From positions 1,426,001 to 1,490,000 of the forward strand of contig JAGSPU010000056.1 of the NCBI GenBank assembly GCA_019321725.1: DNA of 64,000 bases. The letters run 5' to 3'. How positions within the stretch are numbered: the stretch's first letter is position 1; every line of letters begins with the position of its first letter. The translations under genes were made by a program, and so were the position numbers. Source of the stretch: Paulownia fortunei (taxonomy: Eukaryota; Streptophyta; Magnoliopsida; Lamiales; Paulowniaceae). The notes beneath the pieces are model-generated. The model saw nothing but the letters and a program-made list of their open reading frames with translations, did no database searches and was not told where the DNA came from. Of the stretch, positions 1-12,200 are shown one piece after another.

Positions 1-3000
1 AATATCATTCATGGCCACTCCATACAATTTTTCTTACAACCAGTGATGGAGGGAAGGAGGCAAAGGGATTGAAAGTGACAGCCATCCCGAGGATATATAA
101 ATTTATTAATTTTTTTTTTTTTTCATATTTGTTCGTTATATAATTGAGAATATCTGGTTACCCTTCATATTTGTATTTTTATCATCTTTAATAATTAATT
201 GTCTTAAAAAAAATTAAATCTCGTTCATTAAAATTAAAATTATCGACTTCGTACCTATTTACAACAGTCCCCTTCCGTGAGTTCTGGCCCTTCGCGTGTA
301 ACTCGAGAATTCTTTATTTTCTTCTGGATACACCCATTTGTGTGTCACTTTTTAAAGGAGTATGTCATTCTGGAGGGCAAAATGGACTTTTTACGCTTAT
401 ATAGTGAGCTGAAAGGGAAAACAAATCGACCAATTTGACGCGGCAATGATCTCTTGTTAAGGAAAACAATCTCCAATTGTTTCCCCACAGAAGCACTATA
501 TTTTCCTTTTTTCTTTTCCCCACAATCCATATGGATCTAGTGACGTAGTTAAGTTTTGAGATTATATTGAGATATGCTACAATAGGGATTCTGTCTGAAA
601 AATGTTACCCTTGCACTTTAAAAATTTTTATTTATTTATTTATTTTTTTACTTCTCAATTAGTATAGTAATAAAGTGTTTAGGGCATTTTTTTAGAGTTT
701 ATGTTCAATTTACTCAGAGAGCATTTTGGCCCTTGTGGGTTGGTAGATGAGTTTTAGAACATTGTTTGATCCCCATAAAAATATCATTGTACCCTGACAG
801 AAGTTATTATAGAGAATTTACTTCAAATGTCTCTAAATTGTTGTTGAATCAGGAGAAACCGACCACTCAAAAAATTAGTTTAATCAAATATGAATATTTA
901 AGTTATAAATATATATATATATATTAAGTCTATATCTCAGTTGGGAATTTTTATAAGAAAGTGCCTGTGTACAACACCATGCTTTATATTATATGTCAAT
1001 TCTTGAAGTCTAAATGCCCGCATTCACAAAATAAAAACCTGCACCTGTGATACTGGGAAATAACTTTTCCCATGGAAGTTGCAGGCTTTGAACATGATCA
1101 TAAATCTGCCTGAGCTTTCAATAGGTCGAATAGTGCAAGTTGCAGATACTAAATATATTCTCTCTTAGTCCAATTCTCTTAGTTCATATCGTATTTTAAG
1201 TCAAAAATACAAATATAAAAAATATTTTATTTTAAATATATATTTATCATAAAACACCAAATTTAAATAGAATATGTGAATGATTCTCTCTATTATGTGG
1301 AGTTGGGGGTTTTTAGCCTCAACCCGGTTTTTGACATGCTTCGCCGTCTTCTTCCCCGACGTCTCTAAGCCATTCCCAACCTATTTCCTTTCCCTCAAAC
1401 TTATCTCTGTTCCTTGCTATACCAGTTAACACGTCCTTTAGCTGATTATCCTTCGCCTTTATCAACTCCCACCTACCCCCTCTTCCTCAATCATGGTTTA
1501 CATTAGCCCTCACACTAACCCTCCCCACCAATTTACCAGCACTCAATGCCCCAAAGGGCAGTCGAACATATTTACATACTCCCACCCATAAATGAGACAT
1601 TCATTCACTGTGGTTGGTGAAGTCCTCTCCACCAAAACAACACGATCATGGGGCAATCTAAACCACCCTCTTAAATCTTGGAATCCCAAGGGGATATCAA
1701 AGTTAATGTCTTGGAGACCAGCCTTCATTTTCAAGTGAAATGAAATGAAGATTTGATATCTAAATGGAAGTTCAAGTTCTGGCTGAAATGAAGTTCAAAC
1801 TGTTTCACCAAATGCAAGTTCAAACTCTGGCCCTTTAATAATCTGTTAAAAGTAACAATGGATTCGTTAGAGTTATTAAAATGTTAAATGTTCTATCTCT
1901 TCGACAGTTTATTAAATTTTAGATAAGATGATTTTTCAACATGGTATCAGAAACAGACAAAACAATATCAAATTCTATTGCCAGTTATTCAACACGATTT
2001 CTCTAGTGCTGGATGATTAAAATTCTCCTTCTATGATCACAAGGTTGAAGAATTTTTCATCTTGGCAATCTGTGTCATGGATGTTATTTAGAAGGCAAGA
2101 AAAATATCTACATGAACACACTATGCCTGATGTGGAAGAATTGGCCACCACCGCAGACAAGAATGCAAGTGTTCATACACAAGCACAAATCCTAAAGACA
2201 CTCAAAGCCCCACAGAAGATGAATGTATACTGCAGTCTTCTCAACAATCATGGGCTCACAATGCCACCCAGGCGGAGAATGAAGCCATTGGGGATGCCTT
2301 GGTTACTGCACAGAATCTGGAAATCCACCATGCCATTTTTGAAAGTGATTCCAGTGTAGCGTCAAAATGGTATTGTCCCGAGAATTGTGCAGAGTGGCAC
2401 TCCACTGCTCTTGTTGAACAGGCGAAACTTATACCACCCAAACCACCCCTCTGGAAATGAAGCACATTGGTAGTTTATCGAACTCCAGACCCCATGCTTT
2501 GGCAAACTGGGCATTTCATTCGAATTGGACTGGTCCTATTCCAGTGCCTACTGTACTTAATGTTTTGTCACTCTAAGGCCATACCTCTGTTGGCCAAACA
2601 GACGTTACCTCTTACCTTTTGCTTTTTCGATAATATTTCATTCACCACCAAAAAAGAAAGGGAAAAAAAAAAAGAAAACGGAAAAGTCGAAAATGCATCA
2701 AATCACAAAGGTCTAGAATCCACGCATTCTCAAGGGTTGACAATCCACATATAGAAAAGGTCACTAATTCACCAGTAACTGTAACAGCGTTTCATAGTTT
2801 TCCATCAAAATGTATATATAGATTCAGCAAGAATGACAAGATTTTTCTTACTGAAGAAAATATACAACCATAAATGCAGAGAGCAACAACAAACCCCTTT
2901 GTGATTTAGATCTCCTCAGGAGCACATTATACGTCTTAAAAAAATATATATAAACAAATTCCAAGCTTGTTAATCTATTGCTGAATTCTACCCATCCAGA

Positions 3001-3370
3001 TTTTATGTTGTTTCGAGAGACAATCTTCCTTTTCAGGTCTAGTGGTCTTTGCCTAGAAGTGGCCTTCGCTTCCTTATGGTATGATTATTAGCAATTTGGC
3101 AACTCTTGGAGCTTCAAAGCCTCCGAGGGAGTCACATTTCAAGTCCACGCTCAGCCCCATCTCCATTAAGCTCCAGAGAGTTGCAGCAGAATTTTACACT
3201 AGAGACAACAAAAGTAAAAACGAAAATTGAAGCAGCCCATTCTGTTAGCAGTGAGTAATGCCATCATTGAATTTCAAACATTTACTAGCGTCTTATATTG
3301 CTAAAAACTCTTCTTTATGTACCCAATAGAACCTGTCCATCCTACTATATATACTCCTGAACATTTCGGG
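1..3370. other. AT-rich intergenic region left of the kinase gene
   Basis: No convincing gene is seen. The stretch is AT-rich with poly-T and poly-A tracts and only short open frames. It contains one possible retroelement scar, listed separately, near 1.9-2.4 kb. The last 300-400 bases before 3371 are probably the 3' untranslated region of the kinase on the minus strand. The 63-codon minus-strand frame at 1543-1734 has no recognisable family motif. Confidence 0.6.
1930..2460 (+). mobile_element. Possible Copia-like retrotransposon remnant (primer-binding-like site plus gag-like fragment)
   Basis: The string TGGTATCAGA at about 1942 resembles the initiator-Met tRNA primer-binding site (TGGTATCAGAGC) found just inside the 5' LTR of many plant Copia elements, but it diverges after ten bases. 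About 90 bases further on, an open frame of roughly 108 codons (2033-2359) starts with an N-F-S-S-W-Q segment like the N-F-x-S-W start of Copia gag proteins. No LTRs, zinc knuckle, protease, integrase or reverse transcriptase are visible, so this is at most a short decayed piece. Chance similarity is a real alternative. Confidence 0.25.
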
Positions 3371-6300
3371 TCAGCAAGTCTTCACAAGCTTTGACGACCA
3401 CACACGAACTATCCAGCCACCGTCCCCAATTTTCATATCAGTGATCCTCCTTTTACCTTTAGATTCAGTTTCCTCAAAAGTTTTCTTTTGCTCTTTACTC
3501 TTCAAAGGTGGTTGAGGATTGCCTGTACCTGTTGATGCCTCCACAACTTGGTTAACCATTTCCCGAACTTCACTCATCTTTGGGCGTGTTTTAGGAAGTC
3601 TGGCCAAGCAGCGGTTAGCTACAAGTGAGAGCTTGTGAGCTGATTTAAGGATTTGCTTCCCTTCAAGCCTTGGATCCAATATTTGCTGAAACTTCTTGGC
3701 ATCTGATAGGTTTGGTTTTACCCATTCTAAGAGCTTCTGCTCACTTCTGGGGCGATTTCGATCCAATGGGCGTCTACCAGTAATGAGTTCATAAAGGAAG
3801 ACCCCGTAGCTCCAAACATCACTCTTTGATGTGAGACGACCCGTTTGAACGTATTCGGGAGCTGCATACCCCATGGTTCCAACAACCTGAGAACATGTAT
3901 GTATTTGTTAAACATGAAATAACTGGAAGCGAGTTAACACAAATTTTAATGTAGTACAAACAACCATTGCACACATCAATAAGTATAAAATTATTTTTCT
4001 CATAGAATGCTACCCTTATGAGGCCTTCCATTATGATGAAGGTTGTGGGCACATAACAGTTGACATGAGATAGATATGCTCCACCAAAGCATGAAGCCTC
4101 ATATGTAAAAAAACAGTGAACAAATGCGGTGCTTTATCAAAACATTTTAAGTCTTTATAAATTAAGAGAAGGTGGAGACTGTAATTGCAAGTTAAGATAG
4201 TTTCAAAATCACAATCAACTAGGACATTCTAACCTATTGGGGTACTTTGATGGCCCTGTAGTCTGGGGGATTGACCATCATCAATGATATCAAGGAAAGG
4301 TGTGCAATCTATGTAGGCTGGAAGATGGTTCTAGGTGTGATGCAAAAATAGAACTACATATTTCCAATTCACAAAAGTCACTTCCGAGAAATATAAGAAA
4401 TAAGCTCCTTAAGAGGTGTATGGAACAATTCATTTTTTATAAGTATTGTATTTTGATCAGAGGAACTTTACAAAACCACATCTAATGACTCATTCCTGCA
4501 AAGATATAAGAGCAAGACTAGAAAATGAATGATTGATTTGTTTACAGGGGGCATGTCCAGGTTAACTCTCATGGTCAATTGAGACAATTAAATAAGTTCA
4601 ACAGATTATGAGAGGGAAAGACTTCGGAGCACCAATACATTAAATATTATGGCAAATACACAAGTTTTATAATGTCAGGAATATCCCACAATAAAATCTT
4701 TAAACACTGACGGCCTATCTTGTAAAGAATGCTGCTTATATGTTAAGCTTGTTTGAAGTAAAAATTCGTTAGAAAGAAAATAAACTTTCTCTAAGTCCAG
4801 TAATAAGATTTTTTCAACCACAACTTTCTACTCAATCACATAGGGTTGGATGGTATACGATAGGTACAGAATTATATCTCAAAGAACACATATAATGGGG
4901 ACAGCAGCCCTATGCCATTGTGCCTACCGCAGTCGATACATGTGTTAGTCCTTCTGGAGGTCCCAATCGAGCCAATCCAAAGTCCGACAGTTTAGCATTC
5001 CACTGCTCATCTAGGAGAATATTAGAAGATTTGAAATCTCTGAAGATGATCTGGATGTAGGAGATGATAAACATTAGTCTTATATCATGTAGTGGAGCTG
5101 CAAGTTGCATCACACATTCAAGCTCTAACTACAACACGTACCACACAGAAACAATGAAGAGAGAGAGAGAGAGAGAGAGAGAGAGGCTTTAATGCATACC
5201 CTAAATGAAGAGTAATTCAAGGCAACAAAAGACAGAGAAATTGAATATACTTATTATGGCACTACGTCGCAAAGGAAAACAGTTGACATTTATAATAACA
5301 AACAACCTGAAAATCCATTTCCTCATGCAGGTAGGCTAAGCCACGCGCAGCATCTAGGGCAATCCTCAGCCTCATAGCCCAAGAAAGGGGTGTGACTGAC
5401 TTAATTGATAAATGGTCTTCCACGCTTCCATTTGGCATGTATTCATATATTAGAAGTCGTTGGATTCCTCTTTCATCATCCTCAGCACAGTAGCCAATGA
5501 GTTTCACGAGATTTGGATGTTCAACAACACCAAGAACATTAACTTCCGTCACCCATTCTTTGTGACCCTGTCATGTAAAAGTGGAAGTATTAATCCACTA
5601 TTATACATCAAGTTGCAAAAAGATTCCTTTTTTCCATCGAGAGAAGTTATTCTGGTAAAGTCGTCAAGTCAACTAGGAAAACACTATATTAAGAATCCTA
5701 ACTGATTACAAAGTCAAAGGAACTCGTGCAGAAAAGTCCTTCAAACTTTGTCACAGTAAGAGGTATAGGAGTTTTGCATGGCCTAATGTGCGTCATAAGA
5801 AAAGGAATTCACAAATATCATCAAAAAATATCATTTATGGCAGGATCTCAAATAATTTCACAGCCTCTAACTCTTGCCTAAAAGAAGACACTGTATTATC
5901 ATGCTGGAAGACCTCATGCTGTTATCATCACTTTTTTGTTTGGATTTGGATTTTTATTTCTTTTGAACACTGAATCATAGATAGTGATGTAACAATTACT
6001 ATTTTTTGTTTGAAGGCTCTAATATTAGCCACAAACAAAACATGCATGGACAAGCTCAAAAGTGCACTTTCTGAATTATAGTGGCGGTGTCATCATCTGT
6101 CTTCAGAGAGATTAGGTAAAAAGTTAAAAGAAACTCCAATGCCATGTCGTATGTCTGACTACAGCCATTTACATGATTAACGCTGAGAAATGCTGAGATT
6201 TGACGCAATTGAAATAGATTAAAACTTGCCAGCGACCATTCACCCATAAATATATACCACGATAAATCTTGTCCTATGACAGAAAAACTAATACTCTCTA

Positions 6301-6772
6301 CGTAGGACCAACAGAATTGCAACTAAACTAAAATGGGCATCAAGAAATTATCTGGAAATGAAAACCTGGAGAACAAGAAACAACATGAAAGAGAATCTAC
6401 CTGCAGTCCTCTTCTACCAAGTTGCTTTACAGCCACACCAATTTTCTTAGCTGGATCGTCAGAGCTCTTGATAATGCCCTTAAAAACACATCCAAATCCC
6501 CCTTCCCCAAGTTTGGTAGTGCGACTAAAATTTTTTGTCGCTTGTTTCAACTCTGAAAAAGTAAAAAACTTGAGATTACTGGGTCTCTCAGACAAACTTG
6601 GGAATTGGCTGCGACCTCTGGACTCGGTGCTTGTATCTGATGCATTCTGAGAATTAAATTCAGATCCAGATTGCCTTATTTCACGATCAGTAAATGAGGA
6701 CTGGGCCGAATTTGGCCTTGTGGTCTTTGGTTCTCCCTTTTTCTCTCCATTATAGAATTGGAAACACCTCAT
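3371..6772 (-). CDS. PCRK1: Receptor-like cytoplasmic kinase, PCRK1/PCRK2 type (RLCK VII)
   Basis: Serine/threonine kinase acting at the plasma membrane downstream of pattern-recognition receptors in plant immunity (family knowledge). Four coding exons on the minus strand: 6401-6772, 5307-5567, 4928-5050 and 3371-3886, all joined in phase with GT..AG junctions, giving 423 residues. The start chosen is the ATG at 6770-6772 (MRCFQF); the family starts the same way, with Cys3 available for acylation. Visible motifs: glycine loop GEGGFG at 89-94, VAVK lysine at 116, FRD with catalytic Asp216, DFG at 234-236, and [10 protein letters not shown] at 255-264. The linker with [12 protein letters not shown] near 30-41 and the segment [10 protein letters not shown] after exon 1 are typical of the PCRK pair. 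A basic, glycine/tryptophan-containing tail follows the kinase domain. A 5' untranslated intron probably runs from about 6803 to 7833, with a donor-like AAG|GTAAAA on the minus strand. No lesion is seen. Confidence 0.93.
5159..5185. repeat. (GA)n microsatellite in kinase intron 2
   Basis: About 27 bases of uninterrupted GA dinucleotides lie in the intron between exons 2 and 3 of the PCRK-like kinase. It is likely to be length-polymorphic. Confidence 0.95.
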
Positions 6773-6802
6773 GGGCATAAAATGGTTCGTAGTACTAATC
6801 AC

Positions 6803-9213
6803 TGCAAATGCAGTAGTACAAATAAACTAAAAATCCAGTAACAGGCCAAATAATTTCAAGAAATTGTTAACTAAGATTCAATTAAATCACATGAAGAGGG
6901 AAAGTAAAGAAATTAGGTCCACGGAAACAGGGATACTTTTGAAACAGTAGCAACTCTTATAAATTCAATCAGTATATAGTGGCAGAAATGCCCATTAGTT
7001 AAGACCTAGAGTCTAATCCAACCAAACAAGTACATGCTCTACGAAAACATCACTCAGACATCTATCTAACTACCCAGAAAAGTATAGAGCATCCCGTGAA
7101 CTATAAAAAAGTATGGTTCATGCTTTAACCTAAACTATACAAAACACGTACCATTAAACAAACCAATGTCCATAACAGTTATTGTTACAGTTCAATTCAA
7201 CAATATGATATCACAAGCCACTGATCCAAGCTTTAGAAGGGGGAAAAACAGATATTAGGAGAAAATTAACGTCCTCACACACTTCCCTTAGTATTATCTA
7301 CTAGCATTTGTTTTGGACGTTGACTCTCTCTCTCTCTCTGCGTGTGCTTGTTTGCTGGGGTGGGGGTGGATTGAGAAAGAAGAGGGAAAACAAAGGATTT
7401 CACATACAATCAGTCTAATAGAAACTCCAGAAAAGCCAAATCCTTATCAGATTAGATTGATATATAGTCGTAATAAAGCTAATTTGATTCCCAAACCATG
7501 CAGCACGAAACTAACATCACCGAATCTGCAAAACTCAAAGTCCCAGCCTTATTTTCTTTATTTCCAAAACCCAGTTCTAATAATCATATAAATTTCAAAA
7601 CTGACAAAGGCAAAGTATAAGATAGAAATAGCAAATAAAAGTAAAGATGCTTTATACGTTTAGACTTCTCAATCTGATTCCAAAAAATTGGTGCTTTTTC
7701 AGGCTTTCATAATATGCAAGGAAAAAGTCCAAATCTTTTATGACTTTTCTATAAATGATCACATAAAGATTTAAGAACCCAAAATAAATTAGCAATTATA
7801 CAAAAAAAGAACAAGTCTTTTGGCAAGCTTTTACCTTTCCTAACCTGGAGTCCGGAACTGAAATTCGTTCTTGATTTTGAGAATTACCGACAAAAATTCA
7901 ATCTTGAATCTGTTGAGGAAAGACTATCGCCAGATGATACGCGCAACTTAAAAGAGAAGTCTTACACACGGCCACATCACCTCATTAAAGTCTTACTTAC
8001 TGAAAAGAAAAAAGGAGGAAATATAACAGCCACAAAAGATTACAAGAATTAGACTGTGTTTTTACACATGTATAAATATGGTCTATTATACATTTTGGGG
8101 CATAAAGACAGCATAAAACTGGAAGTCAGGTGTGAAGGCGGCCTTTTGAACAAAGAGGACAATTAGACGGAAAATGCCTGATAGTAGAATTTAGAGGAAG
8201 AAAAAGTCATATGAGGCCAGGGCAGATTTGGTCATCACTTGGGACAAAAGCTGAATGTTTGAATTATTTGGAGTATTTAACCACCGTATCGCCCAAATTT
8301 TACTGCTTTAATTATTTCTATTTTCTAGCAGATTATGGTATTTATTTAAAATAGTTTTTTATTTTCTACCATATGATGGTGTTTATGTAAAACAATTTTG
8401 AGCTGTGATTAAGATTTTTCTGTTGCAGGAAATTGCAGACTCCTTGCCTTCAAAGAATTGTTCTATTTGGGTCATTTTACAGATTATTGGATTTTAAAGT
8501 GGTGTTTTTCACTATTTATTTCTTTAATGCAATGACAATGGATAAATGGGATGTGCCTCAATTTCACAATTTCAGTGTGTTTACTTCGCGTATTTCTTTT
8601 TTCTTTTTCTTTTTTATTTCTTTCTTTCTTTTTTTGGGGTAACTCTTTTTTACTTTATTTCTTTCTTTCTTTTCTTTTTTTATTTGGGTTTTTTGGGGCA
8701 GGGTTGAAAGTTTTGAAACCTGTGTCAATGAGGTCCGTTTCTGTGCGTAATTTTGAAAAATATGGTGTGCATTATCTTTTCTGTATGTTTCGTAGTATTA
8801 TCTTTGTCACGTCCTTTTGCAAATTTATATGAAGGTATACCCCTATGTTTCCAAAAATTGCGCCATCAATCTCTCCCCGCCAATTCTTCCTCCTAACACC
8901 ATGGAGCTCCTCCCCAACCCTGGACATCATTCTCACATCTCACTTCCAAGAAACTCAGACCAAAAAAGCTGTTGTATTTTGGATCCTCAATCCCCCAGGC
9001 GGTGTCATCACCCACCATCCATTGTTTATTTCCTCCAAAACTATCAAAAAATAGCTACACATTTGATCATCCATCAATTCTTGGAATGGATGCTCGAAAA
9101 ATTTACTTGTGAGGAAGTTTGAGCTAGCAACATGCGTTGAAACAAAGACCCTTCTTGGAAAGACATCCATAATGTGGAAGCTTTCTGTTATTCTTGGATG
9201 ATTCTCCTAATGT
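6803..9213. other. Divergent intergenic region between kinase and ABC transporter
   Basis: This holds the 5' untranslated leader and intron of the minus-strand kinase (to about 7.9 kb) and the promoter and leader of the plus-strand ABC transporter. It contains a short CT run at about 7324-7339 and long T-rich tracts at about 8590-8690. Short open frames at 8433-9122 show no family motif; the C-rich portion around 8860-9130 may be transporter leader sequence. No clear TATA box was picked. Confidence 0.5.
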
Positions 9214-12200
9214 ATGAGTGCTGTAAAGATTTCCATGATTGAAATGAGTGGAATTAGGATCAATTCCTCTCGAGTTGCATCCTTGGTGCTGTTGATTTGG
9301 GTTCTTGTTGTGGCTTCTTCACCGCGAGTATGGTGTGTGGATGAAGATGACTATTCTAAGTCTGGAAACCCTAAAGTGCTACCACTTGTTACATCTCTCA
9401 TCTATAACCAAATTTTGAATCTCACACAGATATTCAACAAGGAGATTACCGGGAGCTTGGGATATTGCACTAAGGATGTGTGAGTTTAATGACCTTCCCT
9501 AAATTGATAAACTTTGTTTGCAACACTATTGTGTTTCTTAGCCAATTTGCTCAAGTCTTTTGGCTTTCCCAGGGATGCTGATTTGAATGGGGCATTCAAA
9601 TTCTCCAACAATTTGGATTTTCTCAGTAATTGTGTTAAAGAGACCAAAGGTATTCCCATTCAATGCTGTAAAATGTACTGCTTTATGCAAAATCCTGGCT
9701 AATGAGGGCTCTAGATACTTTTCGTTCGTATGAAGTTAATAATATGATGTATTTATATGGGTGATATGTGCCACTAAATTATGTCCACTAAATTATGTCG
9801 GTAAACTGAGGTGTGCCTTTGTGTTGTGCTAAGTAACTTAAATATCTCTAACACTTTTCACATAGATGTTCATCGTGTTATTTTGGACCACATTACCTGT
9901 TAGTGAATGGTAGTCCATCCCTTCTTCACATAATAGTCAAATAAAATTGGATTTAATCTGTTATGTACAGCTTGTTGCTACTGCAAAAGCTGATGGCTCA
10001 AAATCAGTTAAAATTTATTAGTTTAATCTTCTTCATCTCTACATAGTAATTTCTGGCATTGCTTCACTCAATTCAACAGATGTAACAAAGAGGATCTGTA
10101 CAGCAGCAGAAATGAAGTTCTATTTTTCTAGTTTTATGGACACAAAGTCAGCTGATGCTCAATTTTTAAAACCCAACAGAAACTGTAATTTAACCTCGTG
10201 GGTTCCTGGATGTGAACCTGGTTGGGCGTGTACTATTCCTCAAAATGCACAGGTTGACCTGAAAAACTCCAAGGATATTCCTGATAGGACTCGTGATAGT
10301 CAACCTTGTTGTGGAGGCTTTTTCTGCCCCGAGGCCTCACCTGCATGATTCGTAAGTGCCTCTTCATTTTTGTGTAATAGAATTGGCCTAACTTTTGGAT
10401 TTTGCATAACAAATGCAATGTTTTTACTGCATCTAGATTTTAATGAGCATCTTCAAAGGTTATACAAGTTCACCTTGGAGTAGCTTCTTGCTTTTACTGG
10501 TTTTCTTTTATGATTATGGCGGTGATAGATTCTTGGATTTGTGTCCATACAACAATAAAATCTTGTATCCTGTTCAGAAAACGGATAAATAAACAATTCA
10601 CTCTGAGTTCATATGGTGAAATGCAGATGGACAAGATAGTTTAACCTGTTTACAAATAATGTGTGTGGCGCAGCTTCAATGACTGAGCTGCGAGAAAAGG
10701 TCAAAGCATCTTATGAGTTATGAATACTGAAATTCTGTGAGAGAATGTAGTTTCTCCACTTTTCTGTAAAATTTCTTAATTAAGGTGAAATAAGCCAACA
10801 GACAACCATGATTTGCATATTATTACTAAAGTGTTGTTGGCCGCACTCAAAGAAAGTTTCTAATGCTCTTATATACTATTTAGTTTGAAGTATTTGAAAT
10901 GGGGGTGAGGTTTGTAGGGTTTAATTGGTCCATTGGGGTAGTGCTTTAATTCAAATATTTTTACAGGAATTGTCGTTTCTGGCCTTTGATGTCTTCATAT
11001 AATAATAAATCAAGTTCAATACATGGTAGGAACTTTGTGACAGTATGCTGCCAACTTCTTGCGGGCAATATACATGGTGTTGTGTCCAATTAGAGCACTC
11101 AAATCCCTTTTTATAGTCCTTGTCTGATTGTATGCTGATGATCACTTGCAAAAGTTTCTTTGATCCAAATAAATGTACATGTATTTGACATAAATAGGCT
11201 ATAAACTGTTACCGGATGTGAGACCAAGTATTCTGAATGCTTAATGAATCATTTAATGATGGTCAATCAATGATGTTCTTGCAACTAACTCATATTTCTC
11301 TTGTTCCCTCATTATTGAAGCTTGTCCTTTAGGCTCATATTGCCCTCGTGCAAAGCTCAATAAATCAACTGGCTTATGTGAACCGTAAGTTTTTTTGCAG
11401 CTCGGACTTCTTTGTCCATATTATACAGCTTTTATTATTTGCATGATCGGTTGATAATATTTTGTGAAAAAAAATTAATAACAGATATGCATATCAATTA
11501 CCTCCTGGTAAAACAAATCACTCTTGTGGTGGAGCGGATGTATGGGCAGGTGTAAGTAGTAGTGACGAAATATTTTGTTCAGCCGGATCTTACTGTCCAA
11601 CTACCACCCAAAGATTCAATGCAAGCAAGGGTATGTATATCATCAGAAGGCTTCTGGCCCCCTAAATCCTTCACTAATGAGCACCACGTAGTAGGCAATT
11701 GTTCTTTATACTTGGAGTTTTGCATCTCTATTTACTAATCTCCATTGTTTTTGCAAATCCAGACATTACTGCAGGCAGGGCTCTACTGAACAAAGAGGTA
11801 TCCTATAAAAACTCTTAAGTCGATTCATAAACAAACTGACGCATTACTCGTTTGGGAAAACTCGTATAAATTTAAACTGTTGTTAGTTTTTAAGGACCTG
11901 ACAATAAGTTGTCTTGTAGAGCATAGCTTTTCAACATGTCAAAATTTCAAAAAAGAGAAGAGAGAGAGAGAGAGAGAGTGAAGGTCTGTATTAAAATTAG
12001 TCAACGTCATTGATTCTCTTGGAAAATTGGTTCTATTCAAGATAGAGTGTAGTTTCTCCCAACTGCAGCTTCCTAAGAGGACTTTGGTGATAGTATGGTT
12101 GTACTATGAGTGACCCATGATGGAAAAGGAATTTTGTAAAAAATTGAATGTAATACCTCTTTCTGAGCAAATTGCTATGATATTTTTGGCGATGAAATTT

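Noticed and set aside
1543..1734. Minus-strand frame with LGFQDLRGWFRLPHDRVV
   Set aside because: Not recognised, no flanking splice context or start support, and too short to call.
8817..9122. Open frames of 69-101 codons upstream of the ABC transporter
   Set aside because: No signal peptide, family motif or fitting splice sites; probably leader or promoter sequence.
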